Positions 1 to 7,583 of a DNA stretch of 20,189 nt are shown here, in pieces (the first letter of the stretch is position 1; each line of letters begins with the position of its first letter). A program made the translations under genes and the position numbers. The stretch covers positions 1 to 20,189 of the forward strand of contig JAURNN010000082.1 in the NCBI GenBank assembly GCA_030830185.1. The letters run 5' to 3'. The stretch comes from Bacillota bacterium. GTDB taxonomy: Bacteria > Bacillota_I > Bacilli_A > Acholeplasmatales > Acholeplasmataceae. Under the pieces are notes generated by a model. That model saw nothing but the letters and a program-made list of their open reading frames with translations, did no database searches and was not told the DNA's origin.

Positions 1-68
1 AAATACAAGGTAAACTTGAAGAAGACTTCCTTAAAACATTAGGAGGAGGTGACGAAGATGCAAGATGA
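1..68 (+). CDS. 3' end of upstream gene, probably the partner ABC transporter half (partial)
   Basis: An open frame enters from the left edge (first full codon at 3) and ends at TGA 66-68, giving a short charged tail ending in GGGDEDAR. Its last codons contain the AGGAGG ribosome binding site (41-46) and the ATG (58) of the next gene, so the two genes overlap by 11 bases and are probably translationally coupled. No domain is visible in about 21 residues. The identity is inferred only from context: half-size ABC exporters are often encoded as overlapping pairs that form a heterodimer. It is the only gene end here that uses TGA; the complete genes end in TAA. Confidence 0.5.
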   Translation, partial: IQGKLEEDFLKTLGGGDEDAR

Positions 69-1884
69 ATTTGATGGATTAAAAAAAGTCCAACTTTCTA
101 CTTGGAAGCGTGTCATTGATATCGTTTTTCAAAATAAATCTCATTTAGTTAAATTAGGGTTATTCATGGCTGGGATTACTGTTTTAGACATTATTTTTCC
201 TCAGCTTAATAGATATGCGATTGATGTTTTTTTCATTGAAAAAAACATGGAGACACTTCTTCCATTTATTATTGTGAGTGTCCTTGTTGCAATTGGATTT
301 GGACTTCTCGTTTGGGCATTTATCAAACAAGCCATTTTAATTGAAGCAACGGTATCACATGAACTGAGAAGACAAGCCTTTGATAACTTACAACGATTAT
401 CCTTTAGTTATTTTGATAAAACACCTCAAGGCTGGGTGATGGCACGCATGACATCTGATGCTTCCAGGTTATCTGAAGTCATATCATGGGGTTTACTAGA
501 TATGCTTTGGGCGTTATTTTCCATGGTCTTTATTACAGTTGCTTTACTTGCTACCAACATTCGCTTAGGACTGATTATTGTTACGATTATTCCGATTATG
601 TTTTTGATTTCTCAGTTTTTTAGAAAAAGAATTTTAACGCAAGAACGTTTATCAAAAAAACATAATTCCCATGTCACCGCACAATTTAGTGAAGCCTTTT
701 TAGGCGCAAAAACAACCAAAAGTTTAGTGATTGAAACAGAAAATTTCACTGACTTTTATCAATCAACTGGGAATTTAAAACGTGCAGGTATTAAATCAAT
801 TATGCTTTCAGCTGTATACACATCGTTATTACTTGTGATTGCATATGTCGCAGTTTCAGTAACGATGGTAACAGGAAGTATTGCTGTACTAGATCAAATC
901 ATTACAGTTGGGACGCTACAACTTATTATTGCGTATACCATTAACTTTTTTGAACCTATGCTTGTGATTTCAGAAAAAATTGCGGATTTACAAAATGCGC
1001 AAGCATCTGCTGAACGTATTGTTGAACTCATTGAAACGCAACCAGAAATCGTTGATAAAAAAGAAGTTGAAAATGTATATGGATCATTACTGCACACAAA
1101 AAAAGAAAACTGGGAAACGATTCAAGGACAAGTTTCTTTCAAAGATTTAACGTTTTACTATAAAGAAGATGAAATCATCTTAGATCATTTTAATTTAGAT
1201 GTTAAAAAAGGTCAAAGTGTTGCTTTAGTGGGTCACACTGGATCTGGTAAAACAACTCTGATTAATTTGTTATCTAGATTTTATGAGCCAAAAAGTGGAA
1301 GTATTGAAATTGATGGAAAGGACTACAGAGACAGAAGTCTTCAGTGGTTACATCAACAACTTGGTTATGTCCTTCAAAGTCCGCAATTATTTTCAACAAG
1401 TATCAAAGAAAACATTTTATATGGACGTTTAGATGCGACGGATGAAGAAGTCATTGAGGCGTCTAAAGCGATTGGACTCCATCCATTTGTTATGACGCTT
1501 GAAAAAGGATATGATAGTGAAGTTGGCGAAGGCGGGAATTTATTATCGATTGGACAAAAACAATTAATTTCTTTTGCAAGAGCACTCATTGCAAACCCAC
1601 GTATTTTAATTTTAGATGAAGCAACCTCCTCAATTGATTCAGAGTCTGAACTTATCATTCAAGAGGCAACGAAAACAATCTTAAAAGACAGAACAAGTTT
1701 TATTGTTGCTCACAGATTATCAACGATTGTTGAAGCAGATATCATTGTGATGCTAGAAATGGGAAAAATCATTGAAAAAGGCACGCATGAAGAGCTCATT
1801 GCTAAAAAAGGTCATTATTATCAACTTTATAAAAATCAATTTTTTAGTCAACAAGGTCTGATTGAAGATTGGTTAAAAACATAA
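58..1884 (+). CDS. ABC exporter half-transporter (membrane domain fused to ATPase domain)
   Basis: This is a 608-residue half-size ABC exporter of the multidrug/lipid type (MdlB/YheH-like). The N-terminal ~310 residues form a type I exporter membrane domain of about six helices. The C-terminal ATPase carries Walker A GHTGSGKT (392-399), signature LSIGQ (496-500, a variant of LSGGQ), Walker B ILILDE with the catalytic Glu at 521, and the switch His in VAHRLS (H552). All catalytic residues are present, so this would be the catalytically competent half if the partner is degenerate. I chose ATG 58 over the in-frame GTG at 49, because AGGAGG at 41-46 is about 11 bases before 58 but touches 49. It overlaps the preceding gene by 11 bases, suggesting a heterodimeric pair. 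The membrane location is clear; the substrate cannot be told from sequence. Confidence 0.93.
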   Translation: MQDEFDGLKKVQLSTWKRVIDIVFQNKSHLVKLGLFMAGITVLDIIFPQLNRYAIDVFFIEKNMETLLPFIIVSVLVAIGFGLLVWAFIKQAILIEATVSHELRRQAFDNLQRLSFSYFDKTPQGWVMARMTSDASRLSEVISWGLLDMLWALFSMVFITVALLATNIRLGLIIVTIIPIMFLISQFFRKRILTQERLSKKHNSHVTAQFSEAFLGAKTTKSLVIETENFTDFYQSTGNLKRAGIKSIMLSAVYTSLLLVIAYVAVSVTMVTGSIAVLDQIITVGTLQLIIAYTINFFEPMLVISEKIADLQNAQASAERIVELIETQPEIVDKKEVENVYGSLLHTKKENWETIQGQVSFKDLTFYYKEDEIILDHFNLDVKKGQSVALVGHTGSGKTTLINLLSRFYEPKSGSIEIDGKDYRDRSLQWLHQQLGYVLQSPQLFSTSIKENILYGRLDATDEEVIEASKAIGLHPFVMTLEKGYDSEVGEGGNLLSIGQKQLISFARALIANPRILILDEATSSIDSESELIIQEATKTILKDRTSFIVAHRLSTIVEADIIVMLEMGKIIEKGTHEELIAKKGHYYQLYKNQFFSQQGLIEDWLKT

Positions 1885-1887
1885 GTA

Positions 1888-1934
1888 AAAAACATGTTTC
1901 CATCTAATATATGTTAAGGAGGAAACATGTTTTT
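1888..1934 (+). promoter_or_regulatory. Long perfect inverted repeat spanning the ABC gene end and the next start codon
   Basis: A 14-base arm (1888-1901, centred on AAACATGTTT) is repeated exactly in inverted form at 1921-1934, with a 19-base loop. The right arm holds the last GG of the AAGGAGG ribosome binding site (1916-1922) and the ATG at 1927, and it ends in a run of five T. As RNA this hairpin would hide the start codon of the Ig-like protein. It could also act as a weak terminator for the ABC operon, or as a DNA operator, since each arm contains the palindrome ACATGT. Confidence 0.5.
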
Positions 1935-4056
1935 GTTATTATTAGGGTTATTATTGAGTCAAGATCATCATGAGACATTAGAATTTTATAATACCGTGAT
2001 TGAAATGCCTTTAGGCGCAAATCCAAATGACTATGTCGAATTACCTTACGCAAAAGTAATGAAAGGTGGTCAACCCATTGAACATGCAAGAATCATTTAT
2101 GAACGCGGGGTTGAACGAACATTTTTATCGGTATTACATACTAAAGAAGTGAAGTCATTTTATATTAAATATCGTGCACATGCACCAGATTACAACATCA
2201 GTCAAACAGTCACGATTACTTTTTCAGTGTATGATGATATTCCACCAACAGTCTCATTAAAATTTGATCTTATTTTTGAGGTTGGAGAGAAAGTTCAATT
2301 TTTAAAGGCATTCACATTTAATGATAACTATGATTCACTTCAATTACTTCAAATCTACATATTTGAATCTGAAGTCAATTTAAATCGAGTAGGTATTTAC
2401 CCTTTAACAGTAAGTGTGAAAGATGTCTCTCTTAATGAGACCAAACACACGTTTTATGTCAGCGTCTTAGATTTTGAACCGCCTGAAATCACTTTGAAAA
2501 AAGAAATCGTCATCGAAGTTCATTCGAAACTCGACTTAGATGAGTTTGTGATTTTAAAAGATAATCATGACAAAAATATGACCGTAAACTTAAATACAAA
2601 GTCAGTAGATTTTACTCAACTTGGTACGTATTTTATAGAGATTTGCGCAAGTGATCAAAGTTTAAATACACTATGTTTAGAAACAACACTCACCATTGTT
2701 GACACAACACAACCTGAACTCATCCTCATTTCATATGTTCCAGTCATAGAGGTACATACACCCTTACACCTTATTGATTTATATCAATATATTGTTGATG
2801 TTTATGACAATTATGATGAACTCAAACCATCAGAAGTTAATATTCAAAGTGATCTTTTAATCAATACAATAGGACAGTATAGTATGACATATACCATTAA
2901 AGATCAATCTAATAATATCACTTCGAAAACGCTTAAAGTGATGGTTAAAGATACAAAACCGCCACTTGTGACCATTTCGAAAGCTTTAATATTTGAAGTT
3001 TTTAAAGAGATAGATCCATGGGCGATGTATTTTAATATTGAAGACAACCATGATGACTTCATTCATTTAGAAATTAAATATCAACATCAACTCAACTTAG
3101 AAAAACTTGGAATATATAGTGTTGAAGTGATGGTCAAAGATCGTTCAAAAAATGAAGCAACGTATTTGTTTTATGCTGAGGTTGTTGATTTAACTTCTCC
3201 TGAAATAAAAATTATAGATGCACTTATCATTACTGATTTTAAAGCACCAAACTATATAGAAAGAATCAAGATTAAAGATAATTACGCAACACTTAAAGAA
3301 CTTGACATTTTTATAGAAGACAGCCATATTGATTACGAAAGTATAGGAATGTATGAAATTGAAGTTATCGCAACAGATCCAAGTGGAAATACTTCTAAAA
3401 AAGTGATTGATGTTCTGATCGTTGATATTATTCCTCCAGAAATTCTATTAAAAACCACAACTGTTACAATCGATGTTCAAGTTTTGTCTCTCGATTTGAT
3501 ATCTTTCATAGAATATGTAGTTGATAATGTAACTCCACTTGTTGTAGCCGATGTGGTGATTTCTCATAATATTGAATTCGGAAAAGTCGGTAAATACGAA
3601 GTTTTATATCATGTTTCAGATGCCTCTTTAACCTCTACTACGATTAAACTAGATGTTTTAATAGATGTTTTATATGAACTTGAAGTGACAAGTAAAAATC
3701 TCAATTTTATTTTGGGAGAGCCAATGAATTTATATGAGGCACTCGATGTACCATCTTCAAAATTAGAAAATATCCACATCTATTATGATGAAAAATTACA
3801 TCACAGTCCAGGGATATATGAAGTGAGGTTTATAATTTTTGATGTATCTGGAAACCATCAAGTCATTACAACGTTGGTAACGATAGAAAAACCTCAAATG
3901 CAACGCATATTTCAGCAATATTTACCAATCATCACAACGATGATTATTGGACTTATCATTAGTTTTGTTTTAAAGACATATTTCTCAGTTGACCGCTTTG
4001 ACAAACACCAACAATTCATTTATAATGATTCTAGCGATCACAATGAGGAGAATTAA
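1927..4056 (+). CDS. Membrane-anchored surface protein with about eight Ig-like (DUF5011/HYR-type) modules
   Basis: A 709-residue protein made of repeated modules of about 80 residues. Each ends with a G-x-Y-x-(V/I) strand, then D-x-S-x-N, then a D-x-x-(P)P-E/x linker. The linkers are seen near residues 105, 185, 262, 345, 424 and 503, with further modules before the first and after the last. This is the pattern of bacterial Ig-like or HYR-type domains. The first 11 residues are nearly all Leu/Phe but lack the usual basic start of a signal peptide. A transmembrane helix at about 666-682 is followed by a charged ~27-residue tail, so most of the chain should face outward with the C-terminus inside. 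ATG 1927 is the earliest possible start because an in-frame TAA lies at 1915-1917; AAGGAGG is 4 bases upstream. The adjacent flavodoxin starts 3 bases after the stop. Adhesion or surface display is an inference; the true function is unknown. Confidence 0.8.
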   Translation: MFLLLLGLLLSQDHHETLEFYNTVIEMPLGANPNDYVELPYAKVMKGGQPIEHARIIYERGVERTFLSVLHTKEVKSFYIKYRAHAPDYNISQTVTITFSVYDDIPPTVSLKFDLIFEVGEKVQFLKAFTFNDNYDSLQLLQIYIFESEVNLNRVGIYPLTVSVKDVSLNETKHTFYVSVLDFEPPEITLKKEIVIEVHSKLDLDEFVILKDNHDKNMTVNLNTKSVDFTQLGTYFIEICASDQSLNTLCLETTLTIVDTTQPELILISYVPVIEVHTPLHLIDLYQYIVDVYDNYDELKPSEVNIQSDLLINTIGQYSMTYTIKDQSNNITSKTLKVMVKDTKPPLVTISKALIFEVFKEIDPWAMYFNIEDNHDDFIHLEIKYQHQLNLEKLGIYSVEVMVKDRSKNEATYLFYAEVVDLTSPEIKIIDALIITDFKAPNYIERIKIKDNYATLKELDIFIEDSHIDYESIGMYEIEVIATDPSGNTSKKVIDVLIVDIIPPEILLKTTTVTIDVQVLSLDLISFIEYVVDNVTPLVVADVVISHNIEFGKVGKYEVLYHVSDASLTSTTIKLDVLIDVLYELEVTSKNLNFILGEPMNLYEALDVPSSKLENIHIYYDEKLHHSPGIYEVRFIIFDVSGNHQVITTLVTIEKPQMQRIFQQYLPIITTMIIGLIISFVLKTYFSVDRFDKHQQFIYNDSSDHNEEN

Positions 4057-4059
4057 ATC

Positions 4060-4488
4060 ATGGCAGATGTATTAATAGTCTATTGGAGCGGCACAGGAAA
4101 TACTGAGATGATGGCTGAAAAAATTAAAGAAGGATTAGAAAACAATCATTTAGTTGTTAAAATGGCAACCGTTGATGAAGTTGATCCATCTGAAGTTTCT
4201 AACTATAATAAAATTTTATTAGGATGTCCTTCTATGGGTGAAGATGAATTAGAGGACACTGAATTTGAACCTTTTTTTGAAGAAATTACAGGTTTAATCG
4301 CTGGTAAACATGTTGGCCTTTTTGGTTCTTATGGGTGGGGCGAAGGTGAATGGATGACATTATGGGAAAATCAACTTAAATTAACAGGTGCAAATTTATT
4401 CCAAAAAGGATTGATAGTGAACTATACACCCACTGAAGAAGATGACGAATTATGTGTCGTTTTTGGTGAGGCATTTGCAAAACTTTAA
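4060..4488 (+). CDS. Short-chain flavodoxin
   Basis: A 142-residue flavodoxin, a soluble FMN-binding electron carrier that commonly replaces ferredoxin in redox reactions. The FMN phosphate loop SGTGNTE lies at residues 10-16, after the first beta strand (VLIVYW). The second FMN-binding segment GCPSMGEDELED and the third, GLFGSYGWGEGEW, follow in the usual order. Length matches the short-chain class (about 140 residues). The start ATG has GAGGAG 9 bases upstream (4045-4050), overlapping the end of the previous gene, so the two are probably co-transcribed. A terminator begins at the stop codon. The redox partner is not evident from the neighbours. Confidence 0.93.
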   Translation: MADVLIVYWSGTGNTEMMAEKIKEGLENNHLVVKMATVDEVDPSEVSNYNKILLGCPSMGEDELEDTEFEPFFEEITGLIAGKHVGLFGSYGWGEGEWMTLWENQLKLTGANLFQKGLIVNYTPTEEDDELCVVFGEAFAKL

Positions 4489-4511
4489 AAAAGTGCGCCT
4501 GCACTTTTTTG
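4487..4511 (+). terminator. Intrinsic terminator after flavodoxin
   Basis: Six A, stem GTGC (4493-4496), loop GCCT, stem GCAC (4501-4504), then six T. The A and T runs extend the stem to 10 pairs. It overlaps the flavodoxin stop codon and lies only 17 bases before the dnaE start. Confidence 0.8.
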
Positions 4512-4527
4512 TTATGGAGTTGTCATA

Positions 4528-7470
4528 TTGAGTTATTTAGGAATTCAAAGTGTCTTTTCATTTTTGAAAAGCACACTTACAATTGAATCCATCATCAAAG
4601 AAACGAAGAGTAGACAATTTAAAACCGTTATCTTGGCAGATGAAAATCTTCATGGGTTGTTGTCTTTTTTTGAAACTGCTAAAAAACATAACCTACATCC
4701 AATTGTAACGCAACACATCATGATTCACCATGAAGATATTGAGTATGATGTGTTTCTTGGGGTGATGAATCAAACTGGGTATCAATATTTAATTTTAATC
4801 AATCAACTGATGCAAGATCAACATGTCTCTTTAGAAATTTTAGAGCGCTATCAAGAGGGATTAAGTGTCACGCTATATCGCGTGAACAATGTGTATGATG
4901 AAGATCGTTATGAATCACTTGTGCTTGCTTTTAAAAATATATTTAGACATTTTTTAATAGGGGTCTCGTTTCAATCAGATGATGATGACACATTTTACAA
5001 GTCTTTGCATCTAAAATTGAGTCAAGAATATCTCATACCTGCGATTTTAGTACATCTTAGTCATCATGTGAATGATACTGATCTTACGATGTCAAAAAAT
5101 CTCCATCAAATTGGAAATCATTCAATAAAAGAAGGAAGATTTCATCTTCTTTCTCAACAAGAACTAAAAACCATCTATCAATCGTATCCAGAACTTCAGA
5201 GTCATATGGAAGCATTTATTAGTCACCACCAATTTGATTTAAAGTTTCCTAAGTTCAAGTTACCTCAAATTCCTTTAGATGAAGGTGTAACTTCTAAAGA
5301 ATACTTAGAGTCACTCGCATTTGTCGGTCTTGAAAAACGTTTTAAAAACAAAGATAAAGTGCTTAATGAAGAGTATCAATCACGGCTTAAGTTTGAATTA
5401 TCCGTCATTTTTTCATTAGGATTTGAAGATTATTTTCTTGTTGTGTATGACATTATTAAATATGCAAAAACACATCATATTTATGTTGGTCCAGGACGTG
5501 GAAGTGTTGCTGGATCCTTAGTTGCTTATGTTTTAGGTATTACTGAAGTCGATCCGATTCATTATGATTTACTCTTTGAAAGATTTTTAAATCCTGAACG
5601 CGCATCGATGCCTGATATCGATATGGATTTTCCAGATGATAAACGAGATGATGTAATTTTGTATGCGCAAAAAAGATTTGGGAGTGAACACATTGCATCC
5701 ATTGTTACTTATCAAACTTTTGGTAAGAAGTCTGCCATTCGTGATCTAGCTAAAATATACGGACTTTCTACATCTCGTATTAAAGGTTTTACCGAAGCCA
5801 TTATGAAAGATGAGATTGATCCCCTTGATCATGAAATGGTAACATTTTATGAAGCAGTCAATCAAATTGAGGGTCTTCCTAGACAAACAGGGACGCATGC
5901 TGCGGGAGTGATTTTATCTAAAGAACCACTCGATCAATATATTCCACTCACAAAAGGACCTTATCCTTTTTATCAAACACAATTTGAAGCAAAAGAATTA
6001 GAATCCATAGGACTTCTTAAAATGGATTTTTTAGGCATTAGAAATTTAAAAATCATTGATGATGTAAAAAAAGAAATTCAAAAAACGGATCCAAACTTTT
6101 CTTTATCAACGATTCCTTATGACGATATAAAAACATACAACTTACTAACAGATGCAAAAACGGATGGTATTTTCCAATTAGAATCGTATGGGATGAGACA
6201 AGTCTTAAGACAACTAAAGCCTACTCATTTCGAAGATATTGTCGCATTGCTTGCCTTATATCGACCAGGACCTATGGCGTTTATAGATACGTATGTTGAA
6301 AGACGTCATGGTCAATCATATGAACATATGCATCCTTCATTCATTCCTTTTTTAACATCAACGTTTGGCATCATTATTTATCAAGAACAAATCATGCAAA
6401 TCGCGCAAGCCTTTGCTGGGTATAGTTTAGCCGAAGCAGATTTATTACGTCGTGGTATTTCAAAAAAAGATGAAGCATTGTTAAAAAGTGAAGCAACGCG
6501 TTTCATCTCTAAAGCGATACAACATGGACAAAGCGAAAAAGATGCCACGGATGTTTATGAGTTAATTGTTCGTTTTTCTGATTACGGATTTAACCGTAGT
6601 CACAGTGTTTCTTATGCCATGGTTGCTTATCAAATGGCCTATTTAAAAGCCAACTATTATATTTATTTTATGCAAGCGCTTATGAATTCTGTGATTGGTA
6701 GTGAAACAGCGATTGAAGACTATATGAAAGATTTAAAAACACAAGGCATTACACTGTTACCGCCAAATATTAAAACCAGTACAGACGTGTTTCAAATGAT
6801 CGATGCCCATCAATTATTATCTCCACTTACCATTGTAAAATCCATTGGTCAAAAAACAGTTGCAAATATTTTAAGTCATCGAAAAGAAGGTGACCTAAAT
6901 TCATGGATGACAATTAAGACGTGGCTAAAAGATTATGTTTCTGAGCGTCAAATGCTTCAAATGATACATGCTGGCTGTTTTGATGAATTAGGTCATACAA
7001 GACAGACGCTTGTTGAAAATGTAAGTTTAAGTGACATAGAATATATGCTTTATTTGGATCAAGTCAAAATGATAGAACATGAAGAATATGATTTAGAAAC
7101 ACTTGCCAAATTAGAGCAAGAAGCATTAGGTTTTCAAATACTTTATGATCCAAATGTATACCTTCAAAAAATACAAACGATTTATATTGGTGATATCACG
7201 TCAATCCAAGACCTTTACATACGCATTGTTTCAATGAAAATCATCAAAACTAAAAACAATGAAGATATGGCTTTTTTAAGCTGTCATGATGGTAAAGAAG
7301 CATTTGAAATGACTGTTTTTCCTAAGACTTTAGAATTATATAAACACATCATCAAAAATGGACTATTCAAGGTGCGCCTTTTAAAGCAAAATTATAAAGA
7401 AAAAACGTCATTTGTTGGACAATCATTTTTAATTGTTGAAAAAAACGTAAAATTTCAGATAAAGATTTAA
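4528..7470 (+). CDS. dnaE: DNA polymerase III alpha subunit, DnaE type
   Basis: A 980-residue replicative C-family DNA polymerase that synthesises DNA from dNTPs on a primed template at the fork. In low-GC Gram-positives DnaE works beside PolC. Visible in order: a PHP-like N-terminus (about 1-200); a palm/thumb region with the catalytic motif PDIDMDF (D363, D365) and the third acidic residue in KMDFLG (D500); the fingers region with ALYRPGPM, IIYQEQIMQIAQ and SYAMVAYQMAY; a helix-hairpin-helix near 767-800; and an OB fold at about 885-965. The PHP metal site is lost: the N-terminal His pair seen in B. subtilis DnaE (HLQVH) is replaced by YLGIQ, so no PHP nuclease activity is expected. It starts at TTG 4528 with GGAG at 4516-4519; the upstream ATG at 4514 is out of frame and closes at once. 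It is shorter than the roughly 1100-residue Bacillus protein. Confidence 0.95.
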   Translation: MSYLGIQSVFSFLKSTLTIESIIKETKSRQFKTVILADENLHGLLSFFETAKKHNLHPIVTQHIMIHHEDIEYDVFLGVMNQTGYQYLILINQLMQDQHVSLEILERYQEGLSVTLYRVNNVYDEDRYESLVLAFKNIFRHFLIGVSFQSDDDDTFYKSLHLKLSQEYLIPAILVHLSHHVNDTDLTMSKNLHQIGNHSIKEGRFHLLSQQELKTIYQSYPELQSHMEAFISHHQFDLKFPKFKLPQIPLDEGVTSKEYLESLAFVGLEKRFKNKDKVLNEEYQSRLKFELSVIFSLGFEDYFLVVYDIIKYAKTHHIYVGPGRGSVAGSLVAYVLGITEVDPIHYDLLFERFLNPERASMPDIDMDFPDDKRDDVILYAQKRFGSEHIASIVTYQTFGKKSAIRDLAKIYGLSTSRIKGFTEAIMKDEIDPLDHEMVTFYEAVNQIEGLPRQTGTHAAGVILSKEPLDQYIPLTKGPYPFYQTQFEAKELESIGLLKMDFLGIRNLKIIDDVKKEIQKTDPNFSLSTIPYDDIKTYNLLTDAKTDGIFQLESYGMRQVLRQLKPTHFEDIVALLALYRPGPMAFIDTYVERRHGQSYEHMHPSFIPFLTSTFGIIIYQEQIMQIAQAFAGYSLAEADLLRRGISKKDEALLKSEATRFISKAIQHGQSEKDATDVYELIVRFSDYGFNRSHSVSYAMVAYQMAYLKANYYIYFMQALMNSVIGSETAIEDYMKDLKTQGITLLPPNIKTSTDVFQMIDAHQLLSPLTIVKSIGQKTVANILSHRKEGDLNSWMTIKTWLKDYVSERQMLQMIHAGCFDELGHTRQTLVENVSLSDIEYMLYLDQVKMIEHEEYDLETLAKLEQEALGFQILYDPNVYLQKIQTIYIGDITSIQDLYIRIVSMKIIKTKNNEDMAFLSCHDGKEAFEMTVFPKTLELYKHIIKNGLFKVRLLKQNYKEKTSFVGQSFLIVEKNVKFQIKI

Positions 7471-7488
7471 AAAAAATGAACTAAAATC

Positions 7489-7517
7489 TTATCAAAAACA
7501 TAAAAATATGTTAAAAT
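7489..7517 (+). promoter_or_regulatory. Promoter of the giant CvpA-like gene
   Basis: -35 TTATCA (7489-7494), a 17-base spacer, then -10 TAAAAT (7512-7517) preceded by TGT (7509-7511), an extended -10. Transcription would begin near 7524. The spacer contains an inverted repeat, AACATA-AAAA-TATGTT (7497-7512), which could be an operator or just A/T-rich chance. Confidence 0.6.
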
Positions 7518-7525
7518 TAAATACG

Positions 7526-7566
7526 ATTAACATTTGCGTACGTTAATGGACGCGCACACATGCGCG
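7526..7566 (+). promoter_or_regulatory. Two hairpins in the 5' leader of the giant gene
   Basis: ATTAAC (7526-7531) pairs with GTTAAT (7542-7547). Just after it, CGCGCA (7551-7556) pairs with TGCGCG (7561-7566) around a CACA loop, a GC-rich stem that stands out in this A/T-rich DNA. The segment TGCGT (7535-7539) could instead pair with GCGCA (7552-7556), so the two folds compete. The second stem ends only a few bases before the ribosome binding site AAAGG (7570-7574). No known riboswitch class is recognised. Confidence 0.45.
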
Positions 7567-7583
7567 AAGAAAGGTAGGCGTTT

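Noticed and set aside
49..57. GTG 49 as the ABC transporter start
   Set aside because: It touches the AGGAGG motif, leaving no spacer; ATG 58 in the same frame is properly spaced.
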